The translations under genes were made by a program, and so were the position numbers. Shown piece by piece: positions 34,884 through 44,181 of a stretch of DNA of 61,105 bases. The notes beneath the pieces are model-generated. The model saw nothing but the letters and a program-made list of their open reading frames with translations. It was not told the DNA's origin and did no database searches. This DNA comes from UMGS1052 sp045580005 (GTDB lineage Bacteria; Bacillota; Clostridia; Oscillospirales; CAG-382), in assembly GCA_045580005.1 (NCBI GenBank), contig JAZNMZ010000083.1:1-61105 (forward strand). The letters are read 5' to 3'. Each line of letters starts with the position of its first letter. Position 1 is the first letter of the stretch.

Positions 34884-37800
34884 TTAGTTGATGTTTGTGC
34901 CCTTATCCTGAACGATGATGAGGCTTACATTCTTGATTGTAGGATCAGCATTCTTGTCATCGCTCTCTTCAGCTACTACGAATACATTGAATGTTTCGTT
35001 CTGCAGTTCGTCGAGGTCGATGTATACATTGTCAACCTTTGTGAGGATATCTTCAGCCTCTTCTACGAGTTCGTAGTTAGAAGCATCTGTGTAGAAGAAT
35101 ACCTTTGTATCTGCGCCTACTACATAAGCATTACCGTCGCCGAGATCCATGAACTTGCTATCTGTATCGTAGTCAACAAATGCCTTTTCAAAGATTACGT
35201 TTTCGGAATAAGATGTGCCAACAGGTGTTGTTGTAGCCTTGCCGTTGTCGTCAAGAGCAACGATCTTGTTAACTGCAGGTGTAAGAGCTGTAGTAATTTC
35301 AACTTCAGTTGCTACTGTACCTGTCATAGGATCGAGGATTGTTACAACATCCTTAGAATTGCCGTTGCTACCAAGGATAGACTGGATAGCTGTGATAATT
35401 CTGTAGTCTTCTGTTGTAGCTGCGCCGAATGTACCTGTAGGAATTTCAGCGTAGAGGAAACCAAGGTTTTCGTTGTTACCAGCCTTGTTGTTAACGAAGA
35501 TAGCCTTAACATTTACAAAGCTTGTTGTAGCGAACTTAGGAAGTGTTTCCATTGTGTATTCTGTGTATACATCTTCGCCGTCGTCATCAACAGTCTTGAT
35601 GATGATCTTAGAGTAATCTCTGAGAGTGAATCTTGCGAAGTCGAGACCAGAAATTGTGTAGATGTTGCCTGTGTAGTGAGCGATGTTTGCTGTTGTGCCA
35701 TCGATCATCCATGCATCTTCAGCGTCTCTTGCAGCGAAGATATCGAGTGTAGCCTGAGCTCCAACTGCGTCATCAGCGATGTCAAGTGCGCGGAATGTGT
35801 ATGTGTTTTCTTCTGTTACTGTGTATGTGCTGAGCTTGTTGAGGAACTCGTGATACATTACGGATTCAACAACCTTAGCATCAGTAATCTTCTGAGATTC
35901 GATCTGGCCACGATCTGTGAAGTTTGTGCCATCCCAGTCGTAGTTTGTATAAGCGTACTCAGAAAGCTGAACTGCCTTAACAGAACCGCCGATTACTACA
36001 TTTACATAGTAGTTAGATGTGAACTCACCGTTCTGAACGCCAGAAGCTGTGTAAACAACCTTGTCGTCAGTTGTAGTTGTAGTTGTGCTGCCGCCTACTA
36101 CATAGTGTGTAGAGTCGCCGTCGTTGTCGTAAGGAAGAACGATTGCGTAGTTAGCGCTAGCATCGAAGTTGCCGGAAGATGTGCCGTCCTTAAGAAGGAG
36201 AACGCCATCGTGGATGTAAAGTTCGTATGTGTCACCGATTGTCATGCTTGCGTATGTGTAAGCCTGGTTAAAGCTGTCATACTTAGGATCCATATCTGCG
36301 AAGTCGAGAACATCGCCTGTGGAAAGTGTAACGAGCTGAGCTGTTGTGCTGGAAGACTTAGCTGTAACCATAGCTTCAACAGGTTCAACAACTGCGCCGA
36401 TTTCGATATAGTCAGCTGCTGTGTTTACATATGCGAGAACCATGTCGCCGGATTCGTATTCACCAACAACTGTTGCTTCCTTTGTGTAGAGCTCATCAGC
36501 AGTAGAGTTAGCAAAGATCTTAGCCTTGCTTGTGCTGTCGATGATTTCCTTGAATGTGTCGTAAGCCTTAACGCATACATAGTCTGCGTAGCCGTCGCCG
36601 TCTACATCATATACATCCGCAGCGTAGAGACCTTCGTTGTATACTTCTTCGAATGCAGTTTCGAAGTTTACAGTAAGCTGTTCGTAAGTATCCTTACCAG
36701 CGTTCTGTGTGAGAGTGTAGTCGCCATCAAAGTTTGTGCCGGCTACTGAATAGATGAATGTTGCATCTTCTTCATCCCATGCACCGCCTGTAAGGTCGAT
36801 GAAGCGTACAGAAGACTTGCCGTCAACTACTCTGTATGTGTAAGGAGCGTTGTCAACATCGAGATATGCCTTGATTCCGCCGAAATCAACGAGACCTGTC
36901 ATAACCTTGTCGTTAGCTGCGTTCTTAACACCTGTTACATAGTACTCAGCGTCTGTCTTTGTAGATCTTTCGATAGTTACATCAGCTGCTGTAACTGTCT
37001 TCTTAACGAGGTTGGACTTAGCTGCGATTACTTCGTCCTTTGTGATATCACCGTTAGCGTCCTTGCGAACGAAGAGAGTGATTTCAGCGAGGAAGTAGTC
37101 GTCAGAAGAACCGTCGAGACCGAGGTCAGCCATATCAAACTGAGCGCCGTTTGCAAGAGTATTGCCTGCGTCGTCATATCTGTCACCAACGATTACATCG
37201 ATGTCAGCTGTGTCGTTGTAAAGAGGTGTTGTGCCGAGAGCGTAGTGCTCTGTAGCTGTAACTACGAATGTTTCTTCTTCAACACCGAAAATCTTGTGGC
37301 AGATTGTTTCGGGAACATCGTAAGGAACATATGTAGCTGCGTTACCTGTACCGATAAGCTTGTAGTCTGTTGTTACTTCATTCATGTCTGCATAGAATGC
37401 ATTAGCAAGAATGATAGCAACATTGCCTCTTGTAAGAGCGCTGTCATAGTTTACAGAAGAGGGAAGGTCTTCGTCAAGTCCGATATCTTCAGCTACATCA
37501 ATGTATCCGAAGGGATAAGGAAGAGCTTCATCCTTCTCATAACCAAGAGCACGAACGAGCATTACATACGCGTCCTGGAGAGTGATGTTGCCTGTGGGGT
37601 TGAATGTTGTTGCAGATGTACCCTTGATGATCTGCTGCTGAGCAGCCCAAGATACCATGTAGAAGAAAGTAGAATCTGCAAGGTCAGTAAAGCCGGAGTT
37701 GTTTGCGCCGCCTTCAACTGACTTACCAGCCTTCATAAGTCTGTAAATGAAAGCTGCCATCTGCTGACGAGTAACGAGCTCATCAGGAGAGAATGTTGTT

Positions 37801-37970
37801 TCAGATGTACCCTTAGCTACGCCAAGTGTTGAAAGAAGCTCAACTGCATCGTAGAGAGCGTCGTTTTCAACATCAACATCTGTAAACACTGCGCTTGTGG
37901 ACATTGCAAATGTGCTAACCATCATAAGCACTGCAAGTACGAGTGTGAGAAACTTTGTTGTCTTTCTCAT
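34884..37970 (-). CDS. S-layer-homology (SLH) surface protein, paralogue B
   Basis: 1028 residues. Signal peptide MRKTTKFLTLVLAVLMMVST, three N-terminal SLH motifs (about 28-205; VELLSTLGVAKGTSETTFSP, WAAQQQIIKGTSATTFNP, ALGYEKDEALPYPFGYIDV), then an acidic beta-rich body with DVDGDGYADYVCVKAYD and similar calcium-style Asp loops. Codons are heavily biased to a few choices (GTA/GTT, GCA, AAG), unlike neighbours, which suggests very high expression and makes it the stronger candidate for the main S-layer protein. Strong AGGAGG RBS 5-8 nt before the start. Same fold order as paralogue A. Confidence 0.86.
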   Translation of the reverse strand: MRKTTKFLTLVLAVLMMVSTFAMSTSAVFTDVDVENDALYDAVELLSTLGVAKGTSETTFSPDELVTRQQMAAFIYRLMKAGKSVEGGANNSGFTDLADSTFFYMVSWAAQQQIIKGTSATTFNPTGNITLQDAYVMLVRALGYEKDEALPYPFGYIDVAEDIGLDEDLPSSVNYDSALTRGNVAIILANAFYADMNEVTTDYKLIGTGNAATYVPYDVPETICHKIFGVEEETFVVTATEHYALGTTPLYNDTADIDVIVGDRYDDAGNTLANGAQFDMADLGLDGSSDDYFLAEITLFVRKDANGDITKDEVIAAKSNLVKKTVTAADVTIERSTKTDAEYYVTGVKNAANDKVMTGLVDFGGIKAYLDVDNAPYTYRVVDGKSSVRFIDLTGGAWDEEDATFIYSVAGTNFDGDYTLTQNAGKDTYEQLTVNFETAFEEVYNEGLYAADVYDVDGDGYADYVCVKAYDTFKEIIDSTSKAKIFANSTADELYTKEATVVGEYESGDMVLAYVNTAADYIEIGAVVEPVEAMVTAKSSSTTAQLVTLSTGDVLDFADMDPKYDSFNQAYTYASMTIGDTYELYIHDGVLLLKDGTSSGNFDASANYAIVLPYDNDGDSTHYVVGGSTTTTTTDDKVVYTASGVQNGEFTSNYYVNVVIGGSVKAVQLSEYAYTNYDWDGTNFTDRGQIESQKITDAKVVESVMYHEFLNKLSTYTVTEENTYTFRALDIADDAVGAQATLDIFAARDAEDAWMIDGTTANIAHYTGNIYTISGLDFARFTLRDYSKIIIKTVDDDGEDVYTEYTMETLPKFATTSFVNVKAIFVNNKAGNNENLGFLYAEIPTGTFGAATTEDYRIITAIQSILGSNGNSKDVVTILDPMTGTVATEVEITTALTPAVNKIVALDDNGKATTTPVGTSYSENVIFEKAFVDYDTDSKFMDLGDGNAYVVGADTKVFFYTDASNYELVEEAEDILTKVDNVYIDLDELQNETFNVFVVAEESDDKNADPTIKNVSLIIVQDKGTNIN

Positions 37971-38036
37971 GTTGGAATCCTCCTATAAAAAAATATTTTT
38001 CCGAAGCGTAACCTTTCGGTATTAGCTTACAGTGTT

Positions 38037-38065
38037 ATAATAATACACTTCTGAGAAAAAATCAA
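38037..38065 (-). promoter_or_regulatory. Promoter of S-layer paralogue B
   Basis: Minus strand: TTGATT (38060-38065), 17-bp spacer, TATTAT (38037-38042). Confidence 0.78.
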
Positions 38066-38080
38066 TAGCTTTTGTTGCAT

Positions 38081-38098
38081 TGTAACACAACTGTAACA
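38081..38098 (-). promoter_or_regulatory. Direct repeat upstream of paralogue B promoter, probable activator site
   Basis: TGTTACA-N4-TGTTACA with 11-bp period, ending exactly 15 bp before the -35 box, the same arrangement as before paralogue A. Sequence between and around the copies differs, so conservation is confined to the half-sites and spacing. Confidence 0.7.
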
Positions 38099-38198
38099 CT
38101 ACTGGGGATAACCCCTGTTTTTCTCTTCCATGCAGTATTACCCTTGTTCGACGCAAAAAAGCGCCGTAAGTTCCGCATATTTCGATTTTTGTCGAATT

Positions 38199-39626
38199 TT
38201 ACTGATATTTTGTGTCAGCGTTTATTGCCTCACCGGAGTTTAGCTTTGCGGCTGCCTTTCTAATGTTATCAACATCGTCAAGGCTTACATAAAATTCGCC
38301 CTCGCCGTTTATTGTGAAATAGCTCTTTCTCGTTGTTGTTCCGTAAAAGGCAAATTCCTTCTTGTTTCCGTTTTTCATCTCAAGCGTAACTGTGAGAAGT
38401 TTGTTGTCGGTGCTTCTCACCTCGGCATAGTCCGAGAGGCTTGTCATAAGCAGCACCCGGTAGAACTGTCTGAAGTTGTGTGTGTCGACAGTATCACCAT
38501 TTTCGTTTGTCACAGCAAGCTCGCCTGCCTCGCCCTCGAGATCGTATGTGCTGTCAAGTCCGGACGCCTGCACTGTGATTTTGTCTATAACATCAATATT
38601 GTAACCGATGAGTGCATTATTGACATAATCAATAAGCTCCCAGTCGACAAAAGGATATTTTGCTGCAGCGTCAACAAGTCCGATAAAGCCGTAGTCGAGA
38701 GAAATCATATAGATTCTGCCGTCGGCAGTTTTGTTGCCGAAGATGAGTCTTCTTGTTTTTCCGTCCTGCGGAGTATACTCAATATCAAATGACGGATTCG
38801 TAAAGCCGTACTTTGCAAAATCCTCCTCGGTCACATCAATGCTGACAAGCTCGTCAACCGTAGGACTCGCAAGAGCTTTCAAAAGATTGCCGTAGTTCAT
38901 GTCATTTGGTGTGTACTGTGCAGGATAAAGCATTCTGTAAAGGGCATACACATCCCCCTCCTCGCGCTCGGCCTCAGGAACGAGCTCGATATGCAAGAAA
39001 GGCTGATTGTTTTTGTAAATCTTCACATCGTCTGTATAATAATATGTAGATTCTTCAAAAGGCTCTGCCACGATTTTGGAAATAAATGTCTTTTTATCGG
39101 CAATAACATTCTCAATCGTGCTTCTCACAGCATATATGCCGTCGTCGCCATCGCGCTTACAGTAGTATGCTCCGCCCGACAGCAAAATGTCGCCTACATA
39201 CACCTTGTGAACCGTTCCGTCGGTTTTTGTAATTTCTATAACCGCCGCGCTCATATCGTCCGCAAGGCCGTACTCGCTGTCAGCAAGAGGGTCTGTAATC
39301 TGTTCATCTATAATCATATTTGAAAGAGCCGCAAAAAAGGTAGTAAAGTTATCCTCATAGATATTTGCCTCATACCCCTCAAGCAAGAACTCGTCTATCG
39401 CAGTATTTTTATAGATGTGGGTGCTTTTTTCCCCGTTACGATATACTATAACGCTGCTTATATCCTCTTTTCGCAGAGAATCGACAAGATATTGTAATTT
39501 TTGTGTTTCTTTCTGCTCGGGCTGCTCTCCGGGAAGAACAAACGACAAGATAATAAGCGCCGCTGCAAGCACCACAATCGCTGCAGCAAGTATTATGATT
39601 GCTTTTTTTGTGGCGTTATTTATCAT
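38199..39626 (-). CDS. DUF4340 membrane-anchored protein of an ABC auxiliary exporter
   Basis: 475 residues. One N-terminal membrane helix (AIIILAAAIVVLAAALIILSFVL), then a large extracytoplasmic beta-rich part with two repeated units. The DUF4340 family occurs with GldG-like proteins and ABC-2 exporters, as here. Overlaps the GldG-like stop by 4 nt (ATGA). Function in non-gliding bacteria is not established. Confidence 0.85.
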   Translation of the reverse strand: MINNATKKAIIILAAAIVVLAAALIILSFVLPGEQPEQKETQKLQYLVDSLRKEDISSVIVYRNGEKSTHIYKNTAIDEFLLEGYEANIYEDNFTTFFAALSNMIIDEQITDPLADSEYGLADDMSAAVIEITKTDGTVHKVYVGDILLSGGAYYCKRDGDDGIYAVRSTIENVIADKKTFISKIVAEPFEESTYYYTDDVKIYKNNQPFLHIELVPEAEREEGDVYALYRMLYPAQYTPNDMNYGNLLKALASPTVDELVSIDVTEEDFAKYGFTNPSFDIEYTPQDGKTRRLIFGNKTADGRIYMISLDYGFIGLVDAAAKYPFVDWELIDYVNNALIGYNIDVIDKITVQASGLDSTYDLEGEAGELAVTNENGDTVDTHNFRQFYRVLLMTSLSDYAEVRSTDNKLLTVTLEMKNGNKKEFAFYGTTTRKSYFTINGEGEFYVSLDDVDNIRKAAAKLNSGEAINADTKYQ

Positions 39627-41113
39627 AAATGCACTCTCCTGATATACACATAAATTCCGCAGGCTATAACAAGCAATGGTGCAAAAACAGAAAGGGTTAC
39701 CGTAATATCTCTCTTTGTCTGATTGTTGATTGTCTTCAAGGAAGTGTCCTCGAAGCGCTTGAACTCAATATTAACAGGAACCTTTTCTTTTGTAATGAAC
39801 TGGAGTGTGCTGCGCATAAGGTCGTTGTTTGCATACGCGCGGTACTGAGTCTTGTCGCTCAGAAATTCAACAGAACCCGAAACGATAACATGAGAATATT
39901 TCTCATCGCTTCCGTTTTCCACTCTGTAATCTGTGGAAATTGCCATAAGCACCTGCTTGCCGCCGCTCATACCGGCAGATGTGCTGCCGTCCTTTGAAAC
40001 TACGGCAAAGGATGAGCTTACAAGAACCGGTGCTACCGTCTTGCCCGAGCCCTCTTTTATGTAAAGAGGAGTTGTGTCGCTCATAACCGTCTGTGCGTTG
40101 CCGGGAATATTCTTTGTTATGCTGTATGCATAGAAGTTCTGATTATCGTTTACTGTGTTATATTCCGCAATAACCTCAAGACCGTAGCTGTCAACGGCGT
40201 TATTAATATCTGTAAGAACATCGCCGCTTGTGTATGAAATTCCCCAGTCATCCTCAAGGTATTCAGCGAGATTGGGAAGCTCGGGAGTGTCTTTGTCGAA
40301 AAGAACAAGGATGTTTCCCTCGTTTTTTTGCATATACTCGTTGAGCTTGGCAATTTCGTTTGCAGCCCCCGCCTTTTCAGACTCACTGCCCGAAAAATCG
40401 TACTTGGGGTTATATATAACAATGAGCTTTGTATTTTCGGGTATAGCCTCTGTCTTGAGATTTACCGTTTTGACAGCGTCGCCCGAATAGCCTGCGTCAT
40501 AAAGCACTTCATTTATTGCAAGAGAATTGAGAGTCTCGCCATGTCCGTTTGTAAACACGATCGCGTCATCCCCTGCCCTTGCAACAGAGAGGATTGTGGA
40601 AGTGAATCTCATTTCGCCGTTAAATCCGAAAACCTCTCCGCTCTCGGTGAAGGTGAAAAATGCATTAGGCTTCAGGATTCTGTACTTGTCGCCCTTTGTG
40701 CTTCTGATTATAACATCTCCGTCATCAAAAATTGTTGTTGTGGAGCGTATAATTCTGCGAAGCTCATTTGCGTTTCTGAGATAGTCTACATATCTTACCG
40801 AAATGTTATCGAACTCTCTGTCATACTTCTCGGCAAGATTGATTATCATCGACATTTCCTTATAGTCGGCAAGCTTATCCTTGTCGCGGCAGAAAATGAT
40901 TTCTATTCTCTCCTGCGTTTGCGAGAGAAGCTCTCTTGTTTCGTCCGAGATTTCATATATCTGCTCGCTTGTCATATCGGCATAAAGACCAAAGGCTGAG
41001 TCAAGTGCCGAAACAAGAGCGTTCAAAAGCAAAATTACGACAATAACCAGCGAAGTAAAAACTACCGCAACCGAGCCGTATTTTAACTTCTTTTTATCAA
41101 ACTTACTATTCAT
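39623..41113 (-). CDS. GldG-like ABC auxiliary protein
   Basis: 496 residues from the ATG at 41111-41113 behind AAAGGAA; the frame is open further upstream but overlaps a less likely start. One N-terminal membrane helix after a basic cytoplasmic tail (MNSKFDKKKLKYG), a large periplasm-like domain of the ABC_transp_aux type with NLKTEAIPENTKLIVIYNPK and FDKD segments, and a C-terminal membrane helix. In gliding Bacteroidetes GldG forms a complex with GldA and GldF; here the same trio plus DUF4340 is likely an exporter or envelope-stress system. Confidence 0.85.
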   Translation of the reverse strand: MNSKFDKKKLKYGSVAVVFTSLVIVVILLLNALVSALDSAFGLYADMTSEQIYEISDETRELLSQTQERIEIIFCRDKDKLADYKEMSMIINLAEKYDREFDNISVRYVDYLRNANELRRIIRSTTTIFDDGDVIIRSTKGDKYRILKPNAFFTFTESGEVFGFNGEMRFTSTILSVARAGDDAIVFTNGHGETLNSLAINEVLYDAGYSGDAVKTVNLKTEAIPENTKLIVIYNPKYDFSGSESEKAGAANEIAKLNEYMQKNEGNILVLFDKDTPELPNLAEYLEDDWGISYTSGDVLTDINNAVDSYGLEVIAEYNTVNDNQNFYAYSITKNIPGNAQTVMSDTTPLYIKEGSGKTVAPVLVSSSFAVVSKDGSTSAGMSGGKQVLMAISTDYRVENGSDEKYSHVIVSGSVEFLSDKTQYRAYANNDLMRSTLQFITKEKVPVNIEFKRFEDTSLKTINNQTKRDITVTLSVFAPLLVIACGIYVYIRRVHL

Positions 41114-41147
41114 TATTCTGTTTCCTTTCACATTACTTTTACGGGCA

Positions 41148-41861
41148 TTATCCCCATCTGCGTTTTTCATAGACCTGGACTGTAACAAAAAGGAATATGA
41201 AAATCATACTGATGTAATAAATAATCGACGGCAGAGAGAAAATGCCGTTTGTGAAATAGGAAAATCTCTCAATTATCGAAAACCAGCTGATAACATAGCG
41301 CACAGCAGGGCTTCCGATATAGGTTTGCACAAGATTTAAGCAGAACATAAGTATTATGATACCGAATGTTGAAACGGCGGCTATAAGCTGATTCTCTGTG
41401 AGCGCCGAAACAAAAAGTCCAATTGCAACAAACACGCCGCCAAGGAGCATCATTCCGACAATGCTGCCAAAAACCGTCGAGAGGTTAAGTCCGCCCTGCG
41501 CCACTGTCGCAATAGCTACAAAGTTTATAAGGCAGGAAAGCAGGAATGTTACTGCGAACATCGAGAATGCTGCCAAAAACTTGCCGAATGTGATTCCCCA
41601 CAGGCTGACAGGAGATGTGAGAAGAATCTGCTCTGTTTTCATCTTTCGTTCCTCAGAAAAGAGCTTCATGGTAAGAACAGGTACAAGAATTATGAAAAGG
41701 AACATCATCAGCGAGAAATACCCTGTTGCGTCCGAGGTTGCACTCCATACTGTTGCATATGAGAATATAACTCCCGACAAGGCGAGGAATATCGCCACAA
41801 ACACATAGCCTATCGGAGAGGTAAAATACGCTCTCATTTCTCTTTTATATATAGGAAACAT
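41148..41861 (-). CDS. ABC-2 type permease (GldF-like)
   Basis: 237 residues with six membrane segments, N-terminal KREMRAYFTSPIGYVFVA characteristic of GldF-like permeases. Shares one base with the ATPase stop (TAATG), so translation is coupled. Forms the channel part of the exporter. Confidence 0.88.
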   Translation of the reverse strand: MFPIYKREMRAYFTSPIGYVFVAIFLALSGVIFSYATVWSATSDATGYFSLMMFLFIILVPVLTMKLFSEERKMKTEQILLTSPVSLWGITFGKFLAAFSMFAVTFLLSCLINFVAIATVAQGGLNLSTVFGSIVGMMLLGGVFVAIGLFVSALTENQLIAAVSTFGIIILMFCLNLVQTYIGSPAVRYVISWFSIIERFSYFTNGIFSLPSIIYYISMIFIFLFVTVQVYEKRRWG

Positions 41862-42808
41862 TATTCTGCTCCTTTCCCGCTCTTATCAACAAGCGAAATG
41901 AATATATCCTCGAGGTTTGCCTGAGTTTCTTCAAGTCCGATAATCGGGCAGCCTTTTTCTGCAAGAGCATAGAACAGCGGCTTGCGTACCTCAATTGTGC
42001 CCTCGGCTTCGATAAGGTAAGCGTTGCTTCCCTCCTCACGCTCGCCAAGTATCTCTGCGTATGTGATTCCGTCAAGGTTCTTGAGTATGTCAAGAACAAG
42101 CTTCTTTTCGCCACAGATAGTGACATTATATCTTCTTATATGACGGACTGCCTTATATATGTCCTGAGTCTTTTCGTTGGCAACGATACTTCCCTCATTT
42201 ATAATAACAATTCTGTCGCATACCGCCTGCACTTCGGGAAGTATGTGTGTGCTGAGTATTACGGTATGGTGTCCTCCAAGTCCCTTTATAAGGTTTCTTA
42301 TATCTATAATCTGCTTTGGGTCAAGACCTACCGTGGGCTCATCAAAAATAAGCACCTGGGGGTTTCCGATAAGAGCCTGAGCAATACCCACACGCTGACG
42401 GTAGCCTTTTGAAAGGTTCTTTATAATTCTGCCATATACATCCTCAATCTTGACAACTCTGCAGATTTCCTCAATATGCTTCTGACGGTTGAGTGTGCAA
42501 TGCTTGAGGTCGTAAACAAAATTGAGGTACTCCTTTACTGTCATATCAAGATAAAGGGGTGGCTGCTCGGGAAGAAATCCGATACGCTTCTTTGCCTCAA
42601 GAGGATTTTCGAGAATGTCTATTCCGTCAATCTTTGCAGTACCCGAAGTTGCAGACAGATATCCTGTGAGTATATTCATAGTTGTGCTCTTACCTGCTCC
42701 GTTCGGGCCGAGGAAGCCAACTATCTCCCCTGCGTCAACCTTGAATGATATATCTTTTACCGCATATTTATCGCCGTACTTTTTGACGATGTTAGAAAGT
42801 TCAATCAT
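41861..42808 (-). CDS. ABC transporter ATP-binding protein (GldA-like)
   Basis: 315 residues. Walker A GPNGAGKST at about 35-43, signature LSKGYRQRVGIAQ, Walker B VLIFDEP, and a C-terminal extension of about 90 residues after residue 220. Powers the adjacent permease. First gene of a four-gene operon. Confidence 0.92.
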   Translation of the reverse strand: MIELSNIVKKYGDKYAVKDISFKVDAGEIVGFLGPNGAGKSTTMNILTGYLSATSGTAKIDGIDILENPLEAKKRIGFLPEQPPLYLDMTVKEYLNFVYDLKHCTLNRQKHIEEICRVVKIEDVYGRIIKNLSKGYRQRVGIAQALIGNPQVLIFDEPTVGLDPKQIIDIRNLIKGLGGHHTVILSTHILPEVQAVCDRIVIINEGSIVANEKTQDIYKAVRHIRRYNVTICGEKKLVLDILKNLDGITYAEILGEREEGSNAYLIEAEGTIEVRKPLFYALAEKGCPIIGLEETQANLEDIFISLVDKSGKGAE

Positions 42809-42970
42809 TGATATACGCTTTCCTTTCGATATGTGTTTTGTACTACAATCTGCTTTTTACAAAAACCTACATTATAAAAACAAATCATACCTTTTTATTG
42901 TAACATCTACATATTAAGTTTTTATGAACACGACCAAAATTGTTTTTCTCTTTTATGTGTCAGCTAAATG

Positions 42971-43000
42971 AAAAAGACAGACCGAATGATCTGTCTTTTT
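42971..43000. terminator. Terminator between the ABC operon and the DUF3810 gene
   Basis: 11-bp stem AAAAAGACAGA / TCTGTCTTTTT (42971-42981 with 42990-43000), suitable on the minus strand for the DUF3810 transcript. Confidence 0.75.
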
Positions 43001-43002
43001 GT

Positions 43003-44181
43003 TCACGATACATTTTCAAAATACGCTACCGCAAGGTCTACCATCATATTATAGCTTTTTGCGCCCTCGCTATGTCCTCGCAGCTTTATGGCGGCGTCAT
43101 TTACCGCGCCCGAAATACCCGAGATTGTGTCATTCCGGTAATCGGCAAAAAAGTTGTAGTATGCAAGCTGTTCTTTTACGACATTTATATTTGTCTTTCT
43201 CATAAGGTCGACATAAAGCTCAGTGTCTGCCTCCCACAAAGCGGTGGTAAGATAATCGTAAAGCTCCATAAGGCAGGCGTACTTGAGATAATTGTCGCCG
43301 CTTTCATAAAGCAGCAAAAACGCCATGAAGTTCGCCTCGTCCTCGCGCGAGATACCTCTCTGATGAGCCATCTCGTGAGCCTGCGAAAAAGCCACTACAT
43401 AGTCGGGATAGTTTGTATTTATATTTGCTTCCCCCGTGTACGGAATATATATCCCCGCAATCTGAGTGTAGGTAATAAACCTTGACAGAGCAAATCTTTT
43501 GACAGGCACATCAATATCGGCAAGAAATCCCGTGCTGTAGCAAAAATCAGCATAAAGAGAGTTAAATATCTCATTCATCTCACCGTAGGAGTACGGATTC
43601 TGAGATGAGTGACTTGCATCATAGCGGATACCTTTTTCTACACATTCGGCAATCTCGCTGTTGCAGATAAGAGCCGTATTATATATCTGCTGCGGTGTGA
43701 TCTTTTCTACCTCGAGTCCGAGATTTTCCGCAAGGGTATTTCTGTTGTTGCATGGAGCAAATCCGAGGTTATATATAGAGAAAGCGGTAAGCAGTACGCC
43801 CACTAAAAGCTTATTGTATTTTATCTCAAAAAATCTTCTGCCCGACACTTTCTTCACCGAGCTGTATATCTGCCGCGATATGCAGTAGATAAGTCCTGCC
43901 GCGCCCACAAATAAGAGTGTTTCGGCAAGTGAAAAAGGAAAAGGAGCTGTGATACACGCCATAATTTTCAGCACAGCACCTCCGATACTTCTCGAGTACC
44001 ACTCGGCAAACGGCGTGCTCAATGCCGATATCAAAGCTATAAGAACAGATACCGAAAAGACCGCCATAGCCGTCTTTATATACCTGCTTTTCCATATTTC
44101 TGAAAAAAGGCTGTAGTCAAGATCGGGGTCATGAGTATAGCTTTGCTCAAAAGCCTTGGATTTTTTTCCTTTAAAAAGCAT
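43003..44181 (-). CDS. DUF3810 membrane protease-like protein
   Basis: 392 residues. Three membrane segments within about residues 35-145 and a C-terminal domain with HEMAHQRG at about residue 269, a gluzincin-type zinc motif, followed by EDEANF. This is the DUF3810 family; peptidase activity is plausible, unproven. Its ATG shares one base with the PBP2 stop (TGATG), so the two are made together and it may act in cell-wall synthesis. Confidence 0.85.
   Translation of the reverse strand: MLFKGKKSKAFEQSYTHDPDLDYSLFSEIWKSRYIKTAMAVFSVSVLIALISALSTPFAEWYSRSIGGAVLKIMACITAPFPFSLAETLLFVGAAGLIYCISRQIYSSVKKVSGRRFFEIKYNKLLVGVLLTAFSIYNLGFAPCNNRNTLAENLGLEVEKITPQQIYNTALICNSEIAECVEKGIRYDASHSSQNPYSYGEMNEIFNSLYADFCYSTGFLADIDVPVKRFALSRFITYTQIAGIYIPYTGEANINTNYPDYVVAFSQAHEMAHQRGISREDEANFMAFLLLYESGDNYLKYACLMELYDYLTTALWEADTELYVDLMRKTNINVVKEQLAYYNFFADYRNDTISGISGAVNDAAIKLRGHSEGAKSYNMMVDLAVAYFENVS

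Noticed and set aside
35676..36749. A 357-codon open frame on the plus strand opposite S-layer paralogue B
   Set aside because: Cys- and Val-rich translation with no RBS, created by the strong codon bias of the gene on the other strand.
38104..38125. Small hairpin GGGG-ATAA-CCCC followed by T-rich sequence
   Set aside because: Four-bp stem only and no plus-strand transcript ends here.
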